DNA of 64,000 nucleotides from Catelliglobosispora koreensis DSM 44566 (GCF_000379685.1 NZ_KB903261.1:552906-616905); one strand, 5' to 3'. Counted from the first letter of the stretch, positions 42,253 to 51,362 are shown. Numbers and translations: made by a program. The notes: generated by a model not told the origin, from the letters alone.

Positions 42253-43599
42253 GTGAGCAGCCTGGTGGCCACAGAGCAGATCATCGTCGCGTTCACCGGT
42301 GAGGGCGATGGAATCGAAGAAATGTCATGGGGGCAGTGGGAGATCTGGCACGCCATGGTCGCCCAGCAATCAGCGCTTCCGATTGGTGGAAGCGCACCCG
42401 TAGCACCCGGCACCACCACCGAAGATGTGGCCGAAGAGCTGCGGTTCTTAATGACCCGTTACCAGCCGTTGCGCACGAAACTGGTTTTCGACGCGAACGG
42501 CCGGCCCACGCAGCACGTGCACGGGAGTGGGGAGATCGGATTAGAAGTCTTTGACGCCAACGACGGCGACGATCCGGCCGCGCTTGCCTTTCAGATCCAT
42601 GAGGGGTACTCCGAAAGGCCGTTCAACTATGCCGAGGAGTGGCCGGTGCGGATGGCTGTCGTCCGGCATCAGGGCACGGCGACGCACCTGGTCGCCACCA
42701 TGTCGCATCTGACCATGGACGGCTTCGGCGGCATGATCATGCTGGAGGAGGTAGTCCGGCGGCCTGACACGCCCGTTGACGGGATGCAGCCGCTGGAACA
42801 AGCACGCTGGCAGCGATCGCCTGCGGGACAACGGCATAACGACCTGGCGATGCGGCACTGGGGTCAGCAATTGCGGGCCGTTCCGCTGGGGTTATTGGAC
42901 GACGCCTCCGGCGCCCAGGTGCCGCGCTACTGGGAAGGGCGCCTGCGTTCCGTGGCGCTGTGTCTCGCGGTCCGCGCCTTGGGTGAACGCACCAAAGTGG
43001 ACTCGTCGGCGATTCTGCTCGCGCTGTTCGCGATCGCGCTTTCCCGCAAGTCAGGCGTTACCCCGGTGTTCACCCGTCCCGTGGTCAGCAACCGGTTCCG
43101 GCCGCGGCTGTCCAATGTGGTTTGCATGCTCGCGCAAGCCGGACTGGTGACCATCGATGTCACGGGCTCTACGGTCGACGAGGTGATCGCCCGTTCCCAG
43201 CGCGCGGCCATGACGGCCTATAAGTACGCGTATTTCGACCCTGAACGGTTAGTCGCGCTCATGGCGGAAGTAGCCAAAGAAAGAGGCCCCGGCTTCACGA
43301 CCGGATGCTTTTTCAATGACCGCCGGGTCAGCAGCCGCACCGAAACGTCGGGTCCGCCGCCCGCGCCCGCGGAGCTGCACGCAGCGGTGGCCAGCAGCAC
43401 GTTCGCCTGGGTGACCAAACAGGACACCCCGTTTGACCGGCTGTTCCTGCACATTGACGACGTGCCCGGGTTACTGCAGCTGACCCTCGCGTTCGACACG
43501 CACTACGTCCCGCCGCAGCTGGCTGAAGCGGTCTTGCGTGACATGGAAGAGATCGCGGTCGCGGCCGCTTTCGACCAGGGCTATAAGGTCAGCCTGTGA
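42253..43599 (+). CDS. Stand-alone condensation-domain protein
   Basis: 448-aa protein of the condensation/acyltransferase superfamily (NRPS C domains, PapA-type acyltransferases). The catalytic motif is SHLTMDG (151-157), keeping the second His and DG of HHxxxDG but with Ser in place of the first His, a common variant. Also SWGQWEIW near the start (LS/WGQ-type motif) and SNRFRPRLSNVVCM later. No carrier protein or adenylation gene is nearby. GTG 42253 follows AGGAG. Its stop overlaps the folK start (GTGA), so it is translationally coupled to folK. Substrate unknown. Confidence 0.87.
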   Translation: MSSLVATEQIIVAFTGEGDGIEEMSWGQWEIWHAMVAQQSALPIGGSAPVAPGTTTEDVAEELRFLMTRYQPLRTKLVFDANGRPTQHVHGSGEIGLEVFDANDGDDPAALAFQIHEGYSERPFNYAEEWPVRMAVVRHQGTATHLVATMSHLTMDGFGGMIMLEEVVRRPDTPVDGMQPLEQARWQRSPAGQRHNDLAMRHWGQQLRAVPLGLLDDASGAQVPRYWEGRLRSVALCLAVRALGERTKVDSSAILLALFAIALSRKSGVTPVFTRPVVSNRFRPRLSNVVCMLAQAGLVTIDVTGSTVDEVIARSQRAAMTAYKYAYFDPERLVALMAEVAKERGPGFTTGCFFNDRRVSSRTETSGPPPAPAELHAAVASSTFAWVTKQDTPFDRLFLHIDDVPGLLQLTLAFDTHYVPPQLAEAVLRDMEEIAVAAAFDQGYKVSL

Positions 43600-44129
43600 C
43601 ACAGGTGGTCTTCTCGATCGGAAGCAACCTTGGCGATCGGGAAGCCCACCTGAGGCTGGCTGTCGCCGGGCTCAGCGAAGCGGGCGAAGTGCGAGCGGTG
43701 TCGGGCGTCTACGAAACCCCGCCCTGGGGCGATGATGAGGATCAGCCGTCGTACTACAACGCGGCCGTGATCGTGACCGGGCCGTTGCGGCCCATCGAGT
43801 GGCTGCACGCGGCTCAGCGCATCGAAGCCACCGCGCTGCGCGAACGCGATCCGCAACGACGGTTCGGCCCGCGAACCCTGGACGTCGACCTCATCGCGAT
43901 GTGGGAAGACGACGGCACCCCCATCATCATGGACACCCCTGAGCTGACCCTTCCGCATCCGCGCGCACATCAGCGAGCCTTCGTTTTGCGGCCATGGCTG
44001 GAGATTCAGCCCTACGCCAAGCTGCCGGGGCACGGCTGGGTCAACGACCTCGTGTTGTCGGAAGCGCTTGAGGCAGATGTCGCGGCTATGAACGCATTGC
44101 CCACGATCCAGCTACAGTCGACTCCGTGA
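43596..44129 (+). CDS. folK: 6-hydroxymethyl-7,8-dihydropterin pyrophosphokinase
   Basis: Transfers pyrophosphate from ATP to 6-hydroxymethyl-dihydropterin, the step before folP. 177 aa. Motifs SIGSNLGDRE near the start, the HPPK signature FGPRTLDVDLI (about 89-99) and LPHPRAHQRAFVLRP. GTG 43596 is coupled to the condensation-domain gene (GTGA), and its own stop overlaps the DUF3180 gene (GTGA). Confidence 0.97.
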   Translation: MTQVVFSIGSNLGDREAHLRLAVAGLSEAGEVRAVSGVYETPPWGDDEDQPSYYNAAVIVTGPLRPIEWLHAAQRIEATALRERDPQRRFGPRTLDVDLIAMWEDDGTPIIMDTPELTLPHPRAHQRAFVLRPWLEIQPYAKLPGHGWVNDLVLSEALEADVAAMNALPTIQLQSTP

Positions 44130-44608
44130 GCGAACCGCGGATCAAGCCGACCAACGCGGCAACTCTCGTGGTCGCGGGTTTCGCCGCGGCCGCGTTGACC
44201 TGGGTCTCCACGAGCTATTGGTATTGGGAACTGGCGGATCTGCCGCTGCTGCCGGTCGCGATAACGCTCGGTGTGCTGGCGCTGCTGGAGTTCGTGCTCG
44301 CGCAGCAGACTAGGGCGAGGATCGAGCGTAAGCCTGGCCGCCTGCCGGTCGAGCCGCTGCTGGTGGCCCGTTACGTCGCGCTCGCGAAGGCGACCTCGTT
44401 GACCGGTGCCATCTTTTCCGGCTTCGCGCTCGCGCTGACGCTTTGGCTGGCTGTCGAGGCGCAGAGCAATGACGCCGCCCGCCGAGATCTCCCGATCGCT
44501 GTCATAACGTCGTTAGCGGCTCTCGCGGCGATGGGGGCGGGACTGTGGCTGGAGCGGGCTTGCCGGGTGCCAAAGGATCCGGATCAGAAAGACGCTGATC
44601 AGCGCTAG
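44126..44608 (+). CDS. DUF3180 membrane protein
   Basis: 160 aa with four hydrophobic segments (about 10-30, 35-57, 88-112, 122-143). DUF3180 proteins follow folK in most actinobacteria. Function unknown. GTG start overlaps the folK stop. The C-terminus is polar (KDPDQKDADQR). Confidence 0.9.
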   Translation: MSEPRIKPTNAATLVVAGFAAAALTWVSTSYWYWELADLPLLPVAITLGVLALLEFVLAQQTRARIERKPGRLPVEPLLVARYVALAKATSLTGAIFSGFALALTLWLAVEAQSNDAARRDLPIAVITSLAALAAMGAGLWLERACRVPKDPDQKDADQR

Positions 44609-44704
44609 GGTCTGTTGCATTCATGTCCGAGCCGGTACGGTCCTCCGGGTAGCCGGTTTGTACCCCCGCGGACCGGCAGATCGCGGCGTGCGGAGGCGTG
44701 GGCT

Positions 44705-45925
44705 ATGGCCTATGAACTCAATTCAGACGTAACAGACGCCGGTCAGCTGGGCGGACGGCACTCCCGCTCGGCGGCGAACCTCGAGGACGTTTTCGACGAT
44801 CCGGAGCACGGAGAGGTTGGCCGGGACCGGCTTGGCGTGCACTTCGCCTGGGAAGGCGTGCTCGCCCTTGGTGTGATCGCCCTCGGCTATCTGCTCTTCG
44901 CCAGCCATCGCGACACGGTGAGCGGTGACGGCCTGCGCGGTGTGCTGGTTCTCCTGGCCTCACTGGGTTTGCTGGCTTTGGCCGCGTCCATCTCCTTGCG
45001 GGTCGGAGCGCCAAACCTGGCGATCGGTTCCGTCGCGGTGGCTAGCGGCCTCTATTACGCGCAGAACAGCACCAACGGCCTCGTGGCGACCAGCCTCTGG
45101 CCGGTGCTCCTGGCACTGGGCCTGGGCTTGGCTATGGCTCTGCTTGTCGTTGGTTTCCAGGTGCCGGGATGGGCAGGCAGCCTCGTCGGCGCGCTCGTCA
45201 CCGTCGCGTGGATCGAGTACAAATTCCAGGCACCCGTTGAGGTCCAAGGCGAATACAGCCCCCTTCCTCATGCCTACTACTTGGTCGCCGGCTTCGCTGT
45301 GCTGACAGTCGTGGCCGGGCTGCTCGGCCTGATCAAGCCAGTGCGCCGCGGGATCGGCCGGTTCCGGCCGGTAGGCGATCCAGCCTCGCGCCGCGGTGGC
45401 GTGGCGGCGACGCTGACCTCGTTCGGCATCATCGGCGCGACCGTGCTGGCCGCTTTGGCTGGCGTGTTCCTGGCTGCCGCTAGCGGCACAGCGGACGTTC
45501 CGGTGGCACAGGAACACGGGTTTGACCTGACCGCTCTAGCCATCGGCATCGCTCTCGTCGGTGGAACCAGTGCGTTTGGACGCCGCGGGGGCGTGTTCGG
45601 CACGCTGCTGGCGACGAGCCTCGTGACCCTGCTGATCGTTTACGGCGACGAGGCCGGCTGGCGCATCTCCGACTGGATCCTCGCGGCGAGTGCGGTGGCC
45701 ACCGGGCTGGTGGTCACCCGGCTCGTGGAGACCTTCGGCCGGCCATTGAGTGCCGAAGACGGTCCAGAAGACTGGTCAGACGTGGGCATTGGAACCTCGA
45801 CCGCGACGAGCTGGTCGACACCAAGCTCGACAGACGCCTGGTCCGGGCTTTCGGCGACGCCAACCTCGCCGGCCACGACGAGCAGTGGCACGCAGTGGGG
45901 CTCGGAGACTGATCGCTGGCGGTAA
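44705..45925 (+). CDS. Polytopic membrane protein, ABC permease-like
   Basis: 406 aa. A ~45-residue polar N-terminus (SRSAANLEDVFDDPEHG), eight to ten membrane segments and a ~60-residue Ser/Thr-rich C-terminal tail. The membrane region resembles permeases of the branched-chain amino acid/ribose ABC type (NLAIGSVAVASGLYY, FGRRGGVFGTLLA), but no ATPase or binding-protein gene adjoins it. ATG 44705 follows GGAGG by about nine bases; the longer upstream frame lacks support. An intrinsic terminator follows. Confidence 0.8.
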   Translation: MAYELNSDVTDAGQLGGRHSRSAANLEDVFDDPEHGEVGRDRLGVHFAWEGVLALGVIALGYLLFASHRDTVSGDGLRGVLVLLASLGLLALAASISLRVGAPNLAIGSVAVASGLYYAQNSTNGLVATSLWPVLLALGLGLAMALLVVGFQVPGWAGSLVGALVTVAWIEYKFQAPVEVQGEYSPLPHAYYLVAGFAVLTVVAGLLGLIKPVRRGIGRFRPVGDPASRRGGVAATLTSFGIIGATVLAALAGVFLAAASGTADVPVAQEHGFDLTALAIGIALVGGTSAFGRRGGVFGTLLATSLVTLLIVYGDEAGWRISDWILAASAVATGLVVTRLVETFGRPLSAEDGPEDWSDVGIGTSTATSWSTPSSTDAWSGLSATPTSPATTSSGTQWGSETDRWR

Positions 45926-45942
45926 CTAAAAGATCTGTAAGA

Positions 45943-45985
45943 AGCGGCGGTGTCGGCATTCTGCTGACACCGCCGCTGGCTTTCG
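45943..45985 (+). terminator. Intrinsic terminator after the ABC permease-like gene
   Basis: Perfect 12-bp stem 45943-45954 / 45966-45977 with an 11-nt loop, followed by GGCTTTCG, a weak U tract. It starts 18 bases after the stop codon. The rest of the gap to 46146 contains only the promoter region of the next gene. Confidence 0.75.
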
Positions 45986-46132
45986 TCCTAAGTGGAGCAT
46001 CGGACGGATGACCCTGCCGCCCTGGTGCCTGCGCTCATGGCGGGTTCGGTCGTTAGTCATTGGTGCTTCCTAACTCGGAGTTTTGGCGCGATCTCTGGAA
46101 CGGCCGCCCTTCCGATTCGCCGCGACGGTCGG

Positions 46133-46138
46133 TAACCT
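46133..46138 (+). promoter_or_regulatory. -10 box of the coiled-coil membrane protein gene
   Basis: TAACCT lies eight bases before ATG 46147; this leaderless geometry supports that start over the longer open frame. Confidence 0.45.
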
Positions 46139-46146
46139 CTAGCACC

Positions 46147-47304
46147 ATGCCGGCTTCCGCAGCCCGGGAAGATCAGCAACGTGCCCGCATCTTCTCAGCG
46201 CTCTTCTGGGTCGGGGTCGCTCTGGCCCCGCTTGCGGCATTGGTGCTGCTCATCGGGTCGAGCACCGGCTCGTTGCGGACAGCCGTTGGCATCCTTGTCC
46301 TTTCGGTCATCATGATCGCCGTCTCGATAATGCTGCGCCGCGAAGGCGAGACGATGAAGACCGAATTGGAAGACACCCTCTTTGACGAAGTCGACGCGAC
46401 GCGAGCTGACATCCGCGACGACATCGCCCACGCCGTTCACGCGACGCATCGCGCCTTCGGGGAAAAGTTTCAGTACCTGCTCGATCAGGTTGAGGCGACC
46501 CGCGCGGAGCTTGAGGCGACCCGCGGTCAGCTGGAAGTGTTGCGCCACCAGCTTCCTGCCGGGCCTAACGGCCGGGTCGGGCCTCCCGCGCCCGGCAACC
46601 CAGCTCACGGCCGGGGCCAGGGCATGCCGTCGGGCATCGTGCGGCACACCGAGACGGTTCAGGTGACAACGCGGCACACGGTGATGGATCCCAACGAGGA
46701 GCAGCGGGCGGGCACCACGTATGGACGGCCACAGACCGCGGCGCCACGGGGCCGTGACGACTCCTGGACCGAGCAGCGTTTGCGCGAGCAGCTAGACCGC
46801 CGCCGTGACGCCGGTGAGCCCGGTGCCGCCGCCGAGCGGTGGCAGCAACGCGAGCCTTACGAGGAGCGCTGGTCTGCGCCTATCGAAGACGATGACAGGC
46901 GTCCCGGTGTGCGCGCCGGCGACCGCTGGGCGAGCATCCGCGATGACGACCACGGCCGGGAACTGCGCATGGGTGAGCGCAGGGCGGCCTTGCACACCGA
47001 CGGCGCGGGTGGCACCGAGCTGCGCATCGAGGACCGCTGGGCGGCGGTGCGGCGCGAGGCCGGCCTCGACCGTGAGGACCGCGATCGCGACGACCGCGTG
47101 GGCAGGGGACGGGGCGGCTGGTCCGATGAAGACCGGCTAGACATCCCGAGGGGCGACTTCCCTTACCGCGACCGGGAACGCGAAGACCGCAGCCGCCGGG
47201 CGATCACGAGTTCGGACCGCGAAGACCGCTGGTCTACCTACAACGATGACCGTGACCGTGACCGTGATCGCGATCGGGACTACGACCGCCGTTACCGCGA
47301 CTAG
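46147..47304 (+). CDS. Membrane protein with coiled coil and Arg/Asp-rich tail
   Basis: 385 aa. Two membrane helices (about 17-37 and 43-62), a coiled coil with heptad-like VEATRAELEATRGQLEVLRH (about 115-138), then ~240 residues of charged low-complexity sequence rich in Arg, Asp and Glu (DRDRDRDRDRDYDRRYRD end). No enzyme motif. The codons for the Asp-Arg run form a short GACCGT repeat near 47250. Unknown function; possibly a scaffold or RNA-binding tail on a membrane anchor. Confidence 0.78.
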   Translation: MPASAAREDQQRARIFSALFWVGVALAPLAALVLLIGSSTGSLRTAVGILVLSVIMIAVSIMLRREGETMKTELEDTLFDEVDATRADIRDDIAHAVHATHRAFGEKFQYLLDQVEATRAELEATRGQLEVLRHQLPAGPNGRVGPPAPGNPAHGRGQGMPSGIVRHTETVQVTTRHTVMDPNEEQRAGTTYGRPQTAAPRGRDDSWTEQRLREQLDRRRDAGEPGAAAERWQQREPYEERWSAPIEDDDRRPGVRAGDRWASIRDDDHGRELRMGERRAALHTDGAGGTELRIEDRWAAVRREAGLDREDRDRDDRVGRGRGGWSDEDRLDIPRGDFPYRDREREDRSRRAITSSDREDRWSTYNDDRDRDRDRDRDYDRRYRD

Positions 47305-47363
47305 ACGGTCCTCTAGCAGAGGCGTGTTCACGACACTCCGCGGCGCGCGAACGCGAATGCTCT

Positions 47364-47369
47364 TAGTCT
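47364..47369 (+). promoter_or_regulatory. -10 box of the lipoprotein gene
   Basis: TAGTCT precedes ATG 47378 by eight bases; leaderless. It decides the start in favour of the Met that gives a proper lipoprotein signal. Confidence 0.45.
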
Positions 47370-47377
47370 TCAGCGCC

Positions 47378-48076
47378 ATGAGGTGTGGCATTGCGATAGT
47401 GGCGCTAGCGCTGACCGTGACCGGGTGCACGAAGAAGAGCCAGGAGCCTGCCGCTGCGCCGACCGTCGGCTCGGTTGTCTCCGAAACCCCAAGCGCCGCA
47501 GCGACTCCCAGTCCTAAGCCAGCCATGTGCCCGGGTGAGGTCAAGGGTGGCAACGCCCCGAGTCAGGACGCGCTCAAGGCGTGGCTTTGCCAGGACAACG
47601 CTGGGCTGCAGAAGCACCTCAACGATGCCGCACGCGATCAGATGAAGGCCGTCCCGCGTGACATCGATCTGCAGTGGACTTTCGTCTCGTGCGGCGGAGC
47701 GGCCGGCTCGACCTACTGCACGTACCGCAACGCGCTCGGCTCAGATCTGATCTTCCGGATCCTTAGCCAGACTCCGGATCGCGTCGTCGAGGTGAAGTTC
47801 GACCGGACGCTGTTTCCCAACAACGCGGAGCAATACACGCGCCATTTCCTGGCTGCCTGGCTTGCCGACAACACGCCACGGATGCGGGCGCTCAGCTCGG
47901 CGAGCGTGACCTCTTTCGCCACTTCACATTCCAAGCCGGCCGCGGGGTACACCGTGACGCTGAGCCCCTCCGAGGTGTGGATCTTCGAGGTCGAAAGCTC
48001 CGGTGCCGACTACCGATTCGTCCTACAGGGACAGCTCGGCCGGGCCAACGCCATCACCGAACTGAACAGCCTCTAG
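47378..48076 (+). CDS. Putative lipoprotein
   Basis: 232 aa. Lipoprotein signal peptide with lipobox LTVTGC (Cys17), a Pro/Ala/Ser linker and an extracytoplasmic domain of about 170 residues with four Cys (MCPGE, WLCQD, FVSCGG, TYCTY), likely two disulfides. No known family recognised. The stop codon abuts the nuoD-like stop on the other strand (TAG/CTA) with no spacer. Confidence 0.8.
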   Translation: MRCGIAIVALALTVTGCTKKSQEPAAAPTVGSVVSETPSAAATPSPKPAMCPGEVKGGNAPSQDALKAWLCQDNAGLQKHLNDAARDQMKAVPRDIDLQWTFVSCGGAAGSTYCTYRNALGSDLIFRILSQTPDRVVEVKFDRTLFPNNAEQYTRHFLAAWLADNTPRMRALSSASVTSFATSHSKPAAGYTVTLSPSEVWIFEVESSGADYRFVLQGQLGRANAITELNSL

Positions 48077-49216
48077 CTACTTGTCGACGTCGCCGACGAC
48101 GAAGAACATCGAGCCAAGGATGGCGATGAGGTCGGGCACGAGGCTTCCGGGGAGCAAAGTGGACAGTGCTTGCACGTTGCTGAACGAGGCTGTGCGCAAC
48201 TTGAGGCGCCACGGTGTCTTCTCGCCCCGGGAGACCAGGTAGTACCCGTTGATGCCCAACGGATTCTCGGTCCAGGCATAAGTGTGGCCCTCGGGGGCCT
48301 TCACCACCTTGGGCAGGCGGACGTTCACGGGACCGGTGATTTGGTCAACGCGATCAAGACATTGCCGGGCCAGGTCGAGCGAGACGTAGACCTGGTCTAG
48401 CAGCACTTCGAAGCGCGCGTGACAGTCGCCGGTGGACCGTGTGATGACCTTTACCGGCAGCTCGCCGTAGGCCAGGTAGGGCTCGTCGCGGCGCAGGTCG
48501 AAGTCGAGGCCAGAGGCGCGTGCCACCGGCCCGGACGCGCCGTAGGCCGCGGCCTGTGCCGCGGTCAGCACGCCCACCCCGACGGTCCGTGCCAGGAAGA
48601 TGTCGTTCTTGCGGATCAGGTTGTCCAAGTCGGGCATGCGCTTTTCGACCAGCTTGATCGCGTCGCGCGCACGGTCAGTCCAGCCGGCCGGCACTTCCTC
48701 TTTGAGGCCGCCCACGCGGTTGAACATGTAGTGCATCCGCCCGCCGGAGACCTCCTCCATAACGGCCTGGAGAGTTTCCCGCTCGCGGAACGCGTAGAAC
48801 ATAGGCGTGATCGCGCCGATTTCCAGCGGGTAGGAACCGAGGAACATCAGGTGATTCAAGACGCGGTTGAGCTCGGCGAGCGCTGTTCGCAGCCAGACGG
48901 CGCGTTCAGGGATCTCGATGCCCATGAGCCGTTCGACGGCCATCGCCGCTCCTAGCTCATTGCTGAACGCACTGAGCCAGTCGTGACGGTTCGTCAGGAC
49001 GAGGATCTGGCGGTAGTCACGCACCTCGAACAGTTTCTCGGCGCCCCGGTGCATGTAACCGATGATCGGCTCGGCGCTAACCACCCGTTCCCCGTCCAGG
49101 ATGAGCCGCAGGCGCAGCACACCGTGCGTGGAGGGGTGTTGCGGGCCGATATTGAGCACCATGTCCGTGCCGAGCCCACCTGTACCAGTGGCGACGGTCA
49201 TTTCCCGCGGCGTCAT
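48077..49216 (-). CDS. nuoD: NuoD-like NADH-quinone oxidoreductase subunit (stand-alone)
   Basis: 379 aa, homologous over its full length to the 49-kDa/NuoD subunit of complex I ([14 protein letters not shown] near the start; [35 protein letters not shown] at the end, quoted only in part here: SFSNVQALS). No other nuo gene is nearby and it is shorter than typical actinobacterial NuoD. It has Arg57 in YMHRGAEK, where, from memory, canonical actinobacterial NuoD has HTG; this position corresponds to the Arg methylated in mitochondrial NDUFS2. ATG 49216 overlaps the MidA-type methyltransferase stop (ATGA). Confidence 0.88.
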   Translation of the reverse strand: MTPREMTVATGTGGLGTDMVLNIGPQHPSTHGVLRLRLILDGERVVSAEPIIGYMHRGAEKLFEVRDYRQILVLTNRHDWLSAFSNELGAAMAVERLMGIEIPERAVWLRTALAELNRVLNHLMFLGSYPLEIGAITPMFYAFRERETLQAVMEEVSGGRMHYMFNRVGGLKEEVPAGWTDRARDAIKLVEKRMPDLDNLIRKNDIFLARTVGVGVLTAAQAAAYGASGPVARASGLDFDLRRDEPYLAYGELPVKVITRSTGDCHARFEVLLDQVYVSLDLARQCLDRVDQITGPVNVRLPKVVKAPEGHTYAWTENPLGINGYYLVSRGEKTPWRLKLRTASFSNVQALSTLLPGSLVPDLIAILGSMFFVVGDVDK

Positions 49217-50067
49217 AGAGCGCACCCTACCGTCTGAATCAGCCAGAAGTGACTACCCAATCCATCGGGATCGGTCAGGCTGGCCACCTCGCTCGCCTCG
49301 GCCAGCGCGCGCACATAACCTGCCGGGTCGCGGTGCGCTAAGTCCAGGGCGGGACGGCTGCCTGACAGGCCGAGCCAGTGCAGAGCTTCGCGCTGGGAGA
49401 TGAGCTTTGACGGCAGCCCGGTCGCGGCGGCGACCGCGTCCATGGCGACGTGGGCGGTGATGTCGGTCGACCCGTCGAAGGAAGGGGAAACCTCACGGCC
49501 GTCCCGGAAACCGGTGACGGTTGGCGTGCTCGGCCTAGTACCAGATAAATGTCCATAGTCGACGGCTAGCGCGACTCCGGCGCGGAGCTTGCCCACCGCG
49601 GCGGTCCAGGCAAGGTCTCGTGATCGTCCGATCTCGACGGTGCTGGATGCCGACGGCCACCAGCGCGTCATCCAGTCAGCGTCCTCTTTAGACACTGGCT
49701 CGCCGTCCCACAGGTAGCGACCGTCTTCAGCCAAGTCGAGCGGCACGTTATCCAGCCATTCCGTCGCGAGCAGCACGCCGGTGAACGATGGGATCTCCGA
49801 CCCGATCTCGATCGGCAGCAGGTTGATGCGATCGGGCAACAGCGGGCGCAAATGCGAGAGCAGCATCCCTTCGCCCGCACCGACATCGACGACGTCAAGC
49901 TGCTGGGGCCGCCCGAGTGCGACGTCAGCGAGGTCGATCAGGCGCGCGATGGCCCTGGCGAAAAGCGGCGACTGCGCGCTGGTGCGAAAGTGCGCGGCCG
50001 GGTGACTGCGCACGAAGAAGCCCTCAGGCCCGTAGAGAGCCTGCTCCATCGCTTGGCTGAAGCGCAT
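49213..50067 (-). CDS. SAM-dependent methyltransferase, MidA/NDUFAF7 type
   Basis: 284 aa. N-terminal GPEGFF (the PxGFF-like family signature), SAM-binding [10 protein letters not shown] (61-70), and the catalytic-side segment [12 protein letters not shown] matching the ANE(x)xDxxP region of MidA proteins with a Trp-Leu variation. In mitochondria NDUFAF7 dimethylates an Arg of NDUFS2 during complex I assembly. Here the gene is translationally coupled to a NuoD/NDUFS2-like gene, pointing to that protein as the substrate. ATG 50067. Confidence 0.82.
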   Translation of the reverse strand: MRFSQAMEQALYGPEGFFVRSHPAAHFRTSAQSPLFARAIARLIDLADVALGRPQQLDVVDVGAGEGMLLSHLRPLLPDRINLLPIEIGSEIPSFTGVLLATEWLDNVPLDLAEDGRYLWDGEPVSKEDADWMTRWWPSASSTVEIGRSRDLAWTAAVGKLRAGVALAVDYGHLSGTRPSTPTVTGFRDGREVSPSFDGSTDITAHVAMDAVAAATGLPSKLISQREALHWLGLSGSRPALDLAHRDPAGYVRALAEASEVASLTDPDGLGSHFWLIQTVGCAL

Positions 50068-50106
50068 CAGGCGTTCACTTTCCGTTGGGAATCTGTTGCG
50101 CTGCTG

Positions 50107-50116
50107 ACTCTACGGT
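50107..50116. promoter_or_regulatory. Overlapping -10 boxes of the phytase and MidA-type genes
   Basis: Plus strand TACGGT (50111-50116) is seven bases before ATG 50124 (leaderless phytase). Minus strand TAGAGT (50112-50107) points to the methyltransferase gene. The two boxes share the TA at 50111-50112. Confidence 0.4.
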
Positions 50117-50123
50117 CCGCGAT

Positions 50124-51275
50124 ATGCGAAAGCTTCTCCTCTCCCTGGCTGTGCCAGCGCTCTTGCTGGCCGCGGCACCAGCCCACGCCTCGGCGGCACC
50201 TGTCATCAAGCCGAGGCTGGAAACGCCGGTTCTCTTTGATGACGACGAGGGCGGCAACGCCGACGTCGACGACCCCGCGATCTGGGTGCACCCCACGAAC
50301 AAGGCACGCAGCCGGATCATCGTCGCGGCGAAGAACGGGGGCCTTTATGTCTATGACCTGAACGGAAAGGAGCTACAGCACTTCGCGACCCCAGAAGACG
50401 GCCGGTTCAACAACGTTGACCTCTATGGCGATGTGGCCGTCGTGACCGACCGTGGCCTGGACAAGCTGCGGTTCTACCGGATCGGCGATGGTGTGCTCAG
50501 CGACGTGACTTCGCCTGACGCCCCATGGCTTTTCAGCACGAGCGAGTCCGAAGTGCAGGACCAGACCACGGGATACGGCCTGGCCATTTATGGCTCGTAC
50601 GCCGTGGTCACCCGCCGGCACACCTCCGAGCTCGGCCTCTTCAGGATCAAGAAAACCATCAATGGGTACTCCTACGTCAAAGTGGATGGCCTCGCTTTGC
50701 CGACGGAATTCCTGTTGAAGAGCGGTCAGTCGTGGTCACCGTGTTTGGAGCCGGGGGAGGGACCGCAGGCCGAAGGCATGACGGTCGACCCGGTGCTCGG
50801 AATGCTTTACGTGGCACAGGAAGACGTTGGCCTGTGGCGTCTGTCTGTCGTGGGCGGACGGTTCCAGACCGCGCCCAAGATGGTGGAGCGTGTGCGGGAG
50901 TTTGGCGTTCCGGCCACCTATAACCCGGAAACCGAAGAGTGCGACCACGACTGGTCGCAGGACCCGGGCGAAGGCGGCCGCATCTCCGCTGACGTCGAGG
51001 GCCTTGCCATCTACCGCACCGGTCTCCTGAGCGGAACGCTGATCGTGTCGTCTCAGGGCAGCGACGAGTTCTTCACCTATGACCGGCTGACGAACCGGCA
51101 CAAAGGCGGGTTCGTGATCGCGGGAGTGCAGGAGTGCGATGGCGCGGCGGTGGTGAACACCAGGTTGCCCGGTTATCCAAATGGACTTCTCGTCGTCCAT
51201 GACGGAGACGCTCTGCCTGGTCAGGAGCGTGCGGCGACCAATGTTAAGTACGTTGACGCCACATTCTTGAAATAG
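50124..51275 (+). CDS. Secreted beta-propeller phytase
   Basis: 383 aa. Signal peptide (1-24, APAHASA), then a six-bladed beta-propeller of the BPP phytase family: DDPAIWVHP, DGRFNNVDL, AEGMTVDPVLGMLYVAQEDVGLWR (in part: EGMTVDP and YVAQED) and DVEGLAIY, whose acidic residues bind Ca2+ and phosphate. Hydrolyses phytate or related inositol phosphates outside the cell to release phosphate. Leaderless ATG 50124 from TACGGT. Not part of the pan operon downstream. Confidence 0.9.
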   Translation: MRKLLLSLAVPALLLAAAPAHASAAPVIKPRLETPVLFDDDEGGNADVDDPAIWVHPTNKARSRIIVAAKNGGLYVYDLNGKELQHFATPEDGRFNNVDLYGDVAVVTDRGLDKLRFYRIGDGVLSDVTSPDAPWLFSTSESEVQDQTTGYGLAIYGSYAVVTRRHTSELGLFRIKKTINGYSYVKVDGLALPTEFLLKSGQSWSPCLEPGEGPQAEGMTVDPVLGMLYVAQEDVGLWRLSVVGGRFQTAPKMVERVREFGVPATYNPETEECDHDWSQDPGEGGRISADVEGLAIYRTGLLSGTLIVSSQGSDEFFTYDRLTNRHKGGFVIAGVQECDGAAVVNTRLPGYPNGLLVVHDGDALPGQERAATNVKYVDATFLK

Positions 51276-51362
51276 TTGGGTTTCGCACAGTCTCTTGTCC
51301 TGTGGGCCGGTCAAGGTCTCATACTTGGCCTTGACCGGTACCCCGACGCAGAGGACTGGATC

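Noticed and set aside
47246..47300. Short GACCGT-type repeats that look array-like
   Set aside because: They encode an Asp-Arg run in a charged tail; there are no spacers, so this is not a CRISPR array.
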